Part shown: one piece after another, positions 24,887 through 34,053 of the stretch
Layout of the letters: every line of letters starts with the position of its first letter
How positions within the stretch are numbered: the stretch's first letter is position 1
Assembly (NCBI RefSeq): GCF_000003855.2
Contig: NW_003101680.1
Coordinates: 1,188,976 to 1,252,975, forward strand
DNA from: Blastomyces gilchristii SLH14081
Taxonomy: Eukaryota > Ascomycota > Eurotiomycetes > Onygenales > Ajellomycetaceae
Direction: 5' to 3'
Length of the DNA stretch: 64,000 bases
The notes under the pieces: generated by a model
Seen by the model: only the letters and a program-made list of their open reading frames with translations
Databases searched by the model: none
Told to the model about the DNA's origin: nothing
Translations under genes and position numbers: made by a program

Positions 24887-26374
24887 ATGACTACAAGATG
24901 TCCATACTGCCACATTTCATATGCATCATTGCGTCTAAAGACCTTCCATCGTCTGGCCATCGAAGTGACTACCACTCTTCCAGCGCGCCGGAGCTTCATG
25001 ACAAGCTCTAGCTGCCACTTCCCCAAACCAAACCCTAACCAGAAGAAACGACATGGAAATCCAAGACGACGAAGAATGCAAGAGCTCTCCAAGCTCGAGA
25101 GTCTGCACGCTGAAATCTCCGGACTCGCTAAAGAGTTGAAAAGTAAACCACAAACTGCGCAATCGTCTAGCCCTTCTACACCCACTGAAGGAGAAAAGAG
25201 CATACCAGGCCTGCCTATACAGCCAGAAGATATACCACATACACATGCGCCACCTTCGCAGTACCTCCCCAAATCCCCCATTGTCGCAAGACTAGAACAA
25301 AGGGGAAGCAAGTTGAAACCCCGTGCGGGAAAACAGGATATTGACCGCCTAAAATACAACCCGTGGGCGCAGATACTAGCAAGCCCTGTGCGCATGTGCG
25401 TTGCAACTGGAGCCCGGATACCAGATAAACTGCTGGGAGACTGGGGCTTGGTGCAGCACCCGAAGACAAAGAGGTCATGGATCATGCCTGTGGACTTGGT
25501 TAAGGAGGAACTGCAGAGAGTGAGCGCGAAGAGAATGCCAACGACATCATCAGAGACGCGCGATGGCGTTCCTGAAGAGGACCCGATACTACCGCCTCCA
25601 TCTCCTCCGCCACGATACAAATTTCGTACCTTCCACATGACGAGTAGCGTAGAGGTGTTGGATGCGATTTCTAAAATGAAAGAGACTCAGCCGGGCCGTC
25701 TTATCCCTACTAATTGGAAAGTACCAAAGGGACCCTTGCAGCGGAAACCGACTTATGTTTTTCGAAGGGACATGTCAGATTATTATTTGGCGCGGATGAG
25801 GGAGAGGGTCATGGCATGGTTGAAGAAGGCGAAGGAGCTACGGCCACTCGGGGAGAAATCGGGGGACTGGACCGTTCTAGACACGGGGATAGAAGCTATT
25901 GGAGAAGAAGGGCTGGAGGAAAATTTGCGGAAATTAGGAGACTTGGAGCATGTAGCTTGGGGAGCGGTGTTTATATCGAGGAGGGCAGGGACGGAGGACA
26001 CTGACAATTCTCTACCAGGGGAAGAGTCAGCAGCTGAAGAAGACAATCCCAACATACCTTCTACTTCGCAAGTAGAATCGACAGATGAATCAAGCCGTCC
26101 AGAAGCCTCTATTGCTCCAGAAGCTCATTCGGAATCAGCCAAGGTATTTCCCAAGCTACCTAATTACGTCGCTCTGCCTGCCATAGGCTCGATAGTACCA
26201 GTGTTCGACCTCACTACTCTCCTGACAGAAGACCAGCTGAAAGATCTCCGTCATCATGCAGATATATTCCAACACCCTGCAATCCTTTACCGGCCGGGAG
26301 AAAGAGCACCCTCCTCTATGATTTCTTGGCTCTGGAATCTGAAACTTTATATGATGAAGTATGATGGACCCTGA
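24887..26374 (+). CDS. Unrecognised fungal protein, possibly mitochondrial (495 aa)
   Basis: A single uninterrupted frame with normal GC content, the first gene after the AT-rich block (about 250 bp from its edge). I do not recognise the family. The first 65 residues are rich in Arg, Ser and Thr with few acidic residues, as in a mitochondrial presequence. A block at residues 155-210 (YNPWAQILASPVRMCVATGA, then PKTKRSWIMPVDLV) looks like a conserved globular core; residues 255-365 form a second block (RFHMTSSVEVLDAISKMK and YYLARMRERVMAWLKKAKEL) that looks helical and basic; residues 370-420 are acidic and low-complexity. Mitochondrial location and conservation are inferences from appearance only. 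A convergent neighbour (phosphatase) follows after 359 bp. Longer antisense frames are shadows of this GC-rich ORF. Confidence 0.75.
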   Translation: MTTRCPYCHISYASLRLKTFHRLAIEVTTTLPARRSFMTSSSCHFPKPNPNQKKRHGNPRRRRMQELSKLESLHAEISGLAKELKSKPQTAQSSSPSTPTEGEKSIPGLPIQPEDIPHTHAPPSQYLPKSPIVARLEQRGSKLKPRAGKQDIDRLKYNPWAQILASPVRMCVATGARIPDKLLGDWGLVQHPKTKRSWIMPVDLVKEELQRVSAKRMPTTSSETRDGVPEEDPILPPPSPPPRYKFRTFHMTSSVEVLDAISKMKETQPGRLIPTNWKVPKGPLQRKPTYVFRRDMSDYYLARMRERVMAWLKKAKELRPLGEKSGDWTVLDTGIEAIGEEGLEENLRKLGDLEHVAWGAVFISRRAGTEDTDNSLPGEESAAEEDNPNIPSTSQVESTDESSRPEASIAPEAHSESAKVFPKLPNYVALPAIGSIVPVFDLTTLLTEDQLKDLRHHADIFQHPAILYRPGERAPSSMISWLWNLKLYMMKYDGP

Positions 26375-26733
26375 GAAGGCCGTTTTATTCCCAATCATAA
26401 TGCATGTATATAGTATAGGATAGGCATTTCCAAAGCGATATTTAGCCATTTCCCTTGCATGGACCAATGTATCATAACTAGAAATGTATAATAGACGGAC
26501 CGAGAGGAGCATTGAATTGAAGGAAGTAGTCTCCTTCGATGAAGATAGATTTACAAGGAATAAGTGTCCAGAAATTATATTCTTTCATCTATCGCTGGTC
26601 TATATGGAGTATCATGAAAATACTACATGAGGTCTCTCACTCTCATGACCCGTCTCTAATCAGAACAAATCTAGTAAACCGCAAAATGTCGAAGTCTATG
26701 ATACCTTCAAACATAAGCAAAACCTCAGCAGCA
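26375..26733. other. Convergent intergenic region
   Basis: 359 bp between the stops of two converging genes; presumably both 3' UTRs. I see no further feature. Confidence 0.6.
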
Positions 26734-28087
26734 CTACACAGCCTTGAGCAAATCCTTCAACCCATCCACATATGCCGTGGGTCTCACCGACCCCATCGTA
26801 AAATCCTCCTTACTATTCACCCCAGTCAAAACCGCCAACGTACCCCCCAGCCCACCCTCAATCCCAAACCTAATATCCGTATCCAACCGATCACCAACCA
26901 TACAGGCCTTCTGCCTCTCGAACTTAAACTTTCCCTCTATCGCATCCATCATAGCCTGGCTCGGCTTGCCGAGCGAAACAGGCTCCTTACCACCCAACAT
27001 CCTTATAAGAGGAGCACTTATCGTGCCCGCGCCAGGGAAAAAAGAGCCCGCAGTGGGCAGCGTGCTATCGATATTCGTCGCAAGGAACACCGCGCCGCGC
27101 CGTAGGTAGTGGTACGCCAGCGCCAGTTTCAGATAGTTGATGTGGAAATCGAGGCCGGCGAGTACGACGCCGACTTCCGGGTCGATTAGGGAGGGTTCAG
27201 CGGTGGCGATCTGGCCGAAGTCGTGAGGCGTGATGTCGCGCCTGTAAGCGGGGTCGGTGCCGCCGATGAAGGGAACATTTTCCGCGCTGAGTTCTTGCTC
27301 GATGCCGGTTTCGCCGAGGACGAAGACTTTTTGTTTATTTGGGGGCAGGGATAGGATGCGGGAGATGTAGATTGAGGCGCTGTAGGAGGAGGAGAAGATT
27401 TCTTCCTGTAGGGTAGTTAGGAGTTGTATGTCGCGTAGGCTGGGAGGAGAAGGAGGCGGGAGGATTTCAGGTTGCGTACAATGTCCGCGGGGATTCCCAG
27501 GCCATCCAGTTTCTTTTTATAATCCGCGCGGGACTTGGTACTATTGTTGGTAACGAAGATAATTTGCTTTCCTGAATTATTTCCCAGCGATGGGTATCAT
27601 CCTCCAATTATTAGCAATTCTCCGCGATTTGGTATTTGCGGGGATGTATGTGTACCAAGATGCACACACATACATACATACGTCTACACACCTTTCCGCC
27701 TCAGCATCTCCAAGGTCTCAACTGTTCCCTCGAATAGGATGTCTCCTGACCATAAGACGCCTAGATATCATTTTGTCTTCTCAGTATACGGTCTGCTTTC
27801 GGTGGAATCCAGCCAGCCATAGATAATGCGGGGGGGTAACGGCGTGGGAGAATGTTCGGAGAGATTACAGACCATCGCAGTCAAAGAGAAAAACCTATGG
27901 AAGTGCAATTCAGTATATGTATGTATATCAAAAATCAAGTCCTTTTACAAATAATTTGTAGCAATATGAATAATAAAGTCGAAAACTGAGCAAAAGCCAA
28001 AAAGCGGGAGTATCTTACATCGAACTTATCCAGAAATTCCTGGATGCCCGCCGGATCACCCGTAAGGTATTTAGGCGTTTCAGCCAT
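26734..28087 (-). CDS. PHO13: PHO13-type HAD phosphatase (4-nitrophenylphosphatase / 2-phosphoglycolate phosphatase), 5 exons
   Basis: Exons on the minus strand: 28,087-28,019, 27,894-27,873, 27,760-27,692, 27,571-27,480, 27,405-26,734; all introns are GT-AG (first GTAAGA, last with a CTAAC branch motif). They give 307 aa beginning MAETPKYLTGDPAG. HAD nucleophile motif DCDGVLW at about residues 28-34, motif II FVTNNS near 62, FSSSYSASIYISR cap entry near 88, and motif IV GDRLDTDI near 265. The family (yeast Pho13, human PGP) is a cytosolic Mg-dependent metabolite-repair phosphatase acting on 2-phosphoglycolate and related side products. The length equals the family norm. The 22-nt second exon carries most of the catalytic motif and is easily missed by gene finders. 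The exon structure is my own reading, supported by frame and homology at each junction. Confidence 0.92.
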
Positions 28088-28553
28088 TTGTTCGAACAGT
28101 GTAATAATATGACGGGTTTCAATTAAACAAGGACAGCCAGTCTCATCCAGCGTTGATGATGTGCATGACAAGATAGAATGAAGCAGAAATGTTCTCGACC
28201 AGCGTACATGAAGGTTCCGTCATACCATACCATACCTGTGGTGGGGCGAGATCTTGGTGACGGCGTTTCGGGAGCAGGAACCGAACTCTACTGTTATTTA
28301 GTTGTCGGGCCCCTGAATGATATTTTATTATACTTTATTCGAAAGGTTGATAGAAGACCATTTCATCATACATACTGTTAAAAACGAAAGCGAAGCTTAA
28401 AAAAATAGAATATATGAACTTCCCGTTGTTATGAATAATACTGTTATCCCTGTGATGTAACGCAACCGCTCCAACAAAATAGATCATGAATCATAGCTTG
28501 CATTTTCATAAAGAGTATGTATAGGCAAGAAACCACTGCAGCCAACGCCATGG
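28088..28553. other. Intergenic region / promoter of the PHO13-type gene
   Basis: 466 bp between the phosphatase start and the 3' end of the RFC gene (both minus strand). No open frame or motif that I can support. Confidence 0.5.
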
Positions 28554-29948
28554 TTATGAAGGCCGCCCTAATATCTCTGATATTCTCAACGCCAGGTCCA
28601 AGATGGCGAGGTGCTCGTCCGCCCCGTCAATGAGCCGCTTATCAAACTCAGAGAACACTAAAACAAGGCTATTCTTCTGGATGTCGGGTATAGAGTCGTC
28701 AAACACGATGATTTGATATAGCTTTTTTCGCCTCTCGTTAGTCGCAGGATATCTTCTAGGAACACACGAAAATAAAAGAATTTTTAACACACACATACCT
28801 GAGTTAAAATCTGCGACGCACTCCAGCCATCCGCCACAATATCGGTTACCACACTGGCAACATCTTCATACGACGAACGGCCCTTTTTCGGTTGCAGCGC
28901 CTTAATCAACCGATCGATAATATCGTCCGGAACGACTCCAGCAATTTCCTCAATGATTCTCGCAGTAATAACACCATCCTCACCAGCACCAACATCAGTC
29001 ATCTCCTCATCTCCACCTCCATCCTTGCCCCCCACAGAACCCACCAGCCTCGCCGCACTTTGCAAGTACGTAATGGCCCGGCGCAAATCACCCTCACTAC
29101 ACCGAATCAACGTCTCCACACACCCATCAGCAAGTTTCAGTTTTTCCACTCTCGCAATTTTCTCCAACCGGCTCCCCGCCGCGGAGCCATCCAATGCCTT
29201 GAAGCGGAATTTGCTACACCGACTCGCCAGCGGATCAATGATCCTCGTGACATAATTACACACGAGACAGAAACGAGTGATGCGGCTGTACCTTTCCATC
29301 GTGCGGCGAAGCGCCGATTGTGCATCCTGCGTCATACTGTCGGCTTCGTCGAGGATGATGATTTTGAAGGGCGGGCAGGGGTATGTTTCGCGGTAGGCGC
29401 TGTCTGAGGCGGGCGGGTGTGATAGTTGCATTCTTGCGAAGTCTTTTATTTTCTCGCGGACAATGCTGATGCCACGCTCATCTGAGGCGTTGAGTTCCAG
29501 GATGCGGGAGCGGTAGAGTTGCGGGCCGAAGAGGGATTTGGCCAGGGCGAGGATCGTGGAGGTTTTTCCTGTCCCTGGTGGGCCGTAGAAGAGCATGTGT
29601 GGTAGCTTTCAATTTGTCCAAAATATGAAATCGTAAGCATATAGTGAAACACAACGGGAATTTTTGGGAAATTGGCCAGGAATAAATTTACATTTGAGGC
29701 TTGTAATGTGCGTTGTAGAACAGTCACGGTATGTTCCTGAGATGCGACATCATCGAGGGTTTTCGGTCGGCTGAAGCACGCATAATTAGCTATTGCACGA
29801 TTCATGCGGATATATGAATGCCATTGACATACTATTTCTCAACCCATGGCTGTAATCTCGTGGTGTCACCCTCTTTATCTGAAGCTTTTGCCTTGGGAGC
29901 GCCCCCCGCAGCTGCGGCGCGAGCTCTGTTGTTGAAGAAATTCGACAT
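28554..29948 (-). CDS. RFC2: Replication factor C small subunit (yeast Rfc2 / human RFC4 type), 4 exons
   Basis: Exons: 29,948-29,833, 29,770-29,692, 29,605-28,799, 28,721-28,554, giving 389 aa. The start [13 protein letters not shown] precedes the conserved [16 protein letters not shown], which is split by the first intron after the Tyr. Walker A GPPGTGKT at residues 73-80, Walker B ILDEAD at about 149-154, sensor/arginine-finger motif SRC at 193-195, and the C-terminal collar domain ending [15 protein letters not shown]. The motif SRCSKFRFK and the ASDERGI block place it with the Rfc2/RFC4 subunit. It is part of the clamp loader that loads PCNA at primer-template junctions in the nucleus. 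The last intron uses an acceptor at AAAAAAG just before [10 protein letters not shown], with a CTAAC branch motif upstream; an earlier TAG acceptor would lead to a stop. Confidence 0.94.
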
Positions 29949-30124
29949 GAGGGTAACCAAGCAAATCAAATATGAAAATCCGGGATATTGTTATGTCAAA
30001 ATATAAGTAGAGGAAATTTAATTGTAAAAAGGTCCAAGGTTAGGTCTCTTAAGAACAACCGCCGCATAAATGATATATTATGTTGGATCAAATAAAGCTG
30101 AAGCTCTTGGAAGTTTCGCGTTGG

Positions 30125-30149
30125 ACGCGTGGATCACGTGGAGACGCGA
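30125..30149. promoter_or_regulatory. MCB element (ACGCGT), E-box (CACGTG) and a second MCB-like site (ACGCGA) upstream of the RFC gene
   Basis: ACGCGT at 30,125-30,130, CACGTG at 30,135-30,140 and ACGCGA at 30,144-30,149, about 180-200 bp upstream of the RFC start codon. ACGCGT is the MBF-binding site that drives G1/S expression of replication genes in yeasts, so its place before a clamp-loader gene is meaningful. The function here is inferred. Confidence 0.5.
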
Positions 30150-30188
30150 CTTCAATGTCGATTCGGCACCCTGCTGTAAGTTAAGTGT

Positions 30189-30248
30189 AGCTCAATCATC
30201 ACAAGCGCTGCTGGTAGAAGGGCTGATCAACCCCCGGGACCCCCAACA
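30189..30248 (-). repeat. Dispersed repeat with LTR-like end, copy 1
   Basis: On the minus strand it starts TGTTGGGGGTCCCG. About 60 bp are nearly identical to 36,470-36,530, including CTGGTAGAAGGGC and GCTCAATCA. A shared TCACGTGGAGA lies further along in both copies (30,134 and 36,580). Confidence 0.75.
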
Positions 30249-30439
30249 GTAAGTACCAGATCGCCAAATTTGTAAGGAAAGGTACTTCTACAGAAAGTTT
30301 CAAGTTCCAAACCACTAGAACTGAATTGTATTTTAATTATCAGAAGGAGATATATTTCTAAGATGATATTCATATCTCATCACTTCATAACTTAACTATT
30401 CAGTGCTTTCTATAAACAAATACAGCCAAAAAGAAAACC

Positions 30440-31814
30440 TCACAGCTCATCCTTTCTCTTCTCCTCCTTGATCGGCTCCTCATGCATCCTCTTCTTCGGA
30501 TTCCGAGGTAACTGCTCCTGTCTCCGTCTTTCTTCAGGGGATATATCATCTACATTTGTTCCCTTCTCGTGATTATCACTTCCCTTCTTAACGATATTCT
30601 CTACTTCACCCAATATGCTTTCATTCTCCGCTTGCGGTGTTCCCGTCTGCTCAGCATCCACTGATGACAGTGACGATGATGCCGATGCACTCTTCAAAGT
30701 AGCTCCATTAATCACCGCCGACGGCGTCTCTGAAAGGACACTAGCCCCCGAATTACTCAGTGATAACGATGTTAGGGGCGAACCTGGTATCTGGGAAGAT
30801 TTATTTGCTAAACCTATGCCGCCTAGGATCGGGAATATCATCCGAACCATCAGTTTCAAGGGCATCCAGAGCAACCACCAGAGAGGGCCGTAGAGTATGC
30901 GCCGGAACACGAGCCAGATGATGGTTCCGATTAATATGTAAAATGCAGTTTCAAGGTACCATGTATCCGATTTCTGTGAGCGGAGCAGCGATATTGCGAG
31001 CGAGCGGGACGAGGCGAGGAGTGTGTCGAGGGTACTGTACGATTCCGAGAGCGAACTAAGCGCCGCCGTAGATTGTTCTGGGGCCGGACTTGTTCAATAT
31101 ACACTCACTTGCTCTGCCCGAACAAACTAAAGGGAGGTGGGAAGGAAAGGGAGTCAAACCTAGTGTTTCCTGGGCAAACTGGCTCCTGGACAACTCCGCT
31201 TGCATAAGCTGATGCGTCCGCCGCAGCGCAGCAGTAATATCTTCCGCAGCACTGGCTACCAGGTCATCATGCGTAAGACCGGCACGGCCTTTTCGCCGCA
31301 TTCCCTCGCTGCCGCCCTCTCCCCCTTCAGCCCTAGCAAACAACAGCTGTCTCTCTTTCCGCCTCGCAGCCTCCGCATTTCGTTTCGCTTGCAACTGCGC
31401 TTTGCGGAATTGCATCCTGGCACTATATTCCCGTAGCACAAGTCAGTCGAACGTACACAAACCAAACAAAAACCCCCCAGAAATATCTATATCCATTTTA
31501 TTTACCCACCTCTTCAAATCCTCCTCCAGCTTCCCAACCACAACCACCACCCTCTCCCTCTCCGCCTCCATAACTCCACTCTCCCTTTTCCTATTCCGCG
31601 AAGATTCCAACTGCTCCAGCTCAACACGCAGCAACTCCATCTGCTCCTCCATCTCCTTTAGACGGAGATGGATCTCCGCAGCAAGCTCGAGGCGTGCATC
31701 GTCGCCGGTGCCTGGGGTAGCGGGCAGGTTTTGTAGACGTTGAATTAGGGAGATGGTTTGTCTGTGGGTTGTTGAGAGGGAGGTTATGCGGGTTTGAAGG
31801 CCCGGGGAGATCAT
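30440..31814 (-). CDS. SEC20: Sec20-type SNARE, ER retrograde transport, 3 exons
   Basis: Exons 31,814-31,510, 31,422-31,160 and 31,077-30,440 give 401 aa. An N-terminal coiled-coil-rich region (LRLKEMEEQMELLRVELEQLE at about residues 52-72) is followed by the Sec20 domain (SARMQFRKAQLQAKRNAEAA from about 102; then DITAALRRTHQLMQAELSRS and LSSLSESYSTLDTLLASSRS) and a membrane anchor starting TWYLETAFYILIGTIIWLVF. The protein ends KRKDEL, an ER-retrieval signal; yeast Sec20 likewise ends in HDEL. Sec20 is the Qb-SNARE that, with Ufe1, Use1 and Sec22, receives COPI vesicles at the ER. The start was chosen at MISPGLQTRI because upstream sequence lacks coding character. The luminal tail after the anchor is long, Ser-rich and acidic. 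Confidence 0.92.
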
Positions 31815-32606
31815 GATTGCCGCGGGCAGTGCACGTAGGTTGTAAATATAATGGGAGGTTATACCTGCGGTGATGTTTGCTTGATTTCGGATTAGAGTAT
31901 ACCACAGTGTTGCGCATAGCAAAATGCTAACCTCGACCACCTCACATAATCCTATGCCGTTTCGATGTTTGTCTGATTACGATACCTTTGATATTAAGGT
32001 AGTTAGTTAACTATGTATCTGGGTGTTTAAAGCTGGCAAGTTGCGATGCTGGCTATGACCGGCGGAGAGATGTTTGACAACAATGCAAACACGGCACCAA
32101 CTGGCAATGTCTTGGCATTTTCTTCCCGGAATCTCGAAAAAGTCGCAACGCCGCATCGAGATGTCAGAAGAGGAGCAGAAGAACAGATCCAATTCCTCCA
32201 CATCCCATCCTCTGCTTGAAAATACGCCGCATACGTCGCGTACCGTTTAATCTGCATCCGCTTTGAATTCATCATCGCCTTCTCTATCCGCTGAATTGAT
32301 CCTTTCCACCGCCGGCTTAAAGCTTCCTACAAGGAGGGGTCGGTCTTGTCACCCATAACCTCAATTGAAGACAAGGAAACGAGCTACGGCATTATAGTCT
32401 AATGAAATAGGTACATATATACCCCCCATCCACCGCTTCACCCCATCCTCTAGCCCCCCGATTCGCAAGAACTACCACCAAATACAAAAGCTAACCAGCT
32501 CTCTCTACAGAGTTCGTAGCCTCCCAAACAAAAAATAAAATAAAAAACCACCCTCAAAACCAAACCCATATCCAAAATCCAAAAAACGAATTAACAAGCC
32601 ACAAAA
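31815..32606. other. Divergent promoter between SEC20 and the mL53 gene
   Basis: 792 bp. Short antisense frames near 32,007-32,275 have no recognisable product. The stretch just before 32,607 is C/A-rich and pyrimidine-poor on the plus strand, as in fungal 5' UTRs. Confidence 0.5.
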
Positions 32607-32927
32607 ATGCCCATCCCCCTCCACACCATAACCAGCCTCCGCACCACCTTCTCCCCCTTCAGCCCCCTCTCAAAACCCTGCCGCCTCTTCGTCTCCCTCC
32701 TCCAGAACCCCTCCACCTCCTCCCCAGCCTCCCCCACTCACATCAAGATCGACATCAAGCACCTGCCGCGCGGTTCCAAGCAGCTGCCGGAGATGACGGT
32801 GGGGTTCAAGGGGGGGAAGGAGCTCAGGCTTGAGGTTGGCAGACTAGGGTTGGGGGTGCGGGATGTGGTGGAGGAGGTAGGGAGGGTGGGGAGGGTGTTG
32901 GCTAAGGAGGCGAGTTTGAAGGGGTAG
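32607..32927 (+). CDS. MRPL44: Mitochondrial large-subunit ribosomal protein mL53 (yeast Mrpl44)
   Basis: A 106-aa intronless frame. The N-terminal half reads ITSLRTTFSPFSPLSKPCRL, FVSLLQNP, and then IKIDIKHLPRGSKQLPEMTV, the pattern of the thioredoxin-like mL53 fold of fungal mitoribosomes; the length matches the yeast 98-aa protein. The C-terminal part is basic and helical (VRDVVEEVGRVGRVLAKEAS). It acts in the mitochondrial matrix as a structural part of the 54S subunit. It follows directly from the divergent promoter shared with SEC20. Family assignment rests on recalled similarity, so moderate certainty. Confidence 0.8.
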   Translation: MPIPLHTITSLRTTFSPFSPLSKPCRLFVSLLQNPSTSSPASPTHIKIDIKHLPRGSKQLPEMTVGFKGGKELRLEVGRLGLGVRDVVEEVGRVGRVLAKEASLKG

Positions 32928-34053
32928 AGGGGAGGGGGGGGGGGGGACGTTTGGGCGTCCCGGGGGCAAGGGTGGGTGTTTTGCCTGTCTATTTTTCTGT
33001 TGACGAGATGGGAGGAGGGCTCTGTGTGGGCGTTGTGGATTTGGTTTCTGTTACGAGTCTTCTGGGGACAATGATGGGGGAGGTAGGGTTTGTGTGAAGG
33101 CAGTGAGGGAGGGAGAGGATATGGATTAATAAACGTTGACGGAAAAGCTAGTGCAGCGTCTATGAAATGCATAACTTGACGGGCAAGTCAGTGATTGGGA
33201 GTCGACATCAGTCAAGGACTGATTTGTGCGGTATCAAACCTGTGTATATTTGTACATTGTATTATTTATCCTAGACATAGCGGGATAAGGCGTCTGTGAT
33301 GCTCATTTTTGTTGCACTGTTATTGTACAAATTTTGTTTTTTCGATATTTCCCATCTCGTATAGCAATTGCTGCGTAATTTGATTCTACTTTCCACCGTC
33401 TTCGCCTTGCCAGCCAGGAAGGATCAAGTTCTGTGTATAGCAGAGCATCAGGACAAAGAGTCACAAAACTTGCTGTATTTAAAAGAGAGGGTTATATTTT
33501 TTTTATATATATTTTTTTGTATTCATGTCTATTCAAGCCCAAATATGCAGGTGGTATTTCGCCATTAAATAGCGCAGTCCAATCCAATCCAATCCATCCA
33601 CCCAGCTTCCCATCATCACGCACTGGCTTTTTCCGATTCTATCCTTGCTCTGCCACCAAACACACCTTCATCCAACTTAATAAATAATTAAACTTTTTGA
33701 TATATGCGTTTTTTTTCTTTCTTTTCTGTTCTTTTCTTTCCTTTGGTCCCTCCAGCACAGAAATGCAACGGGCCGAAAGGAAAGGAATTTTTTTCTTTTT
33801 TTGCTAGGACTCTAGAAAGGACAGGAGACAAGATGATAAAAAAAAAAAAAAAGAAAAAAAAAATTCTCTTCATATTTATGAGCACGAGGCTTAAGGCAAA
33901 ATAGACCCAAAAAAAGGGGGGAAACAGGGGAAACAGGTTGAATTTATGATGGGATGGAAGGTGGTGTGGGGCGGTCCGCCTAGCAACAGTAAAGGGGGGC
34001 GGGGGAAATGAGGAGAGGGTAAAGGTTTGAAAAAGAAGGGACGAAAAAGAATC
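32928..34053. other. Convergent intergenic region with homopolymer tracts
   Basis: About 1.1 kb between the mL53 and pyrophosphatase stops. It contains a G-run just after the mL53 stop (32,932-32,946), T-rich tracts near 33,490-33,520 and 33,710-33,740, and an A-rich tract at 33,838-33,862. Short frames here are low-complexity and not genes. Confidence 0.5.

Larger units (their letters stand above)
29949..30439. other. Promoter region of the RFC gene / downstream region of SEC20
   Basis: 491 bp holding the MCB-like element and the repeat described separately. A 60-codon plus-strand frame here (30,070-30,252) overlaps the repeat and is not considered a gene. Confidence 0.5.

Noticed and set aside
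24862..25638. 258-codon minus-strand open frame opposite the first gene
   Set aside because: It has no recognisable domain, unusual Gly/Ser/Cys composition, and lies wholly opposite a better coding frame; it is a shadow of GC-rich codons.
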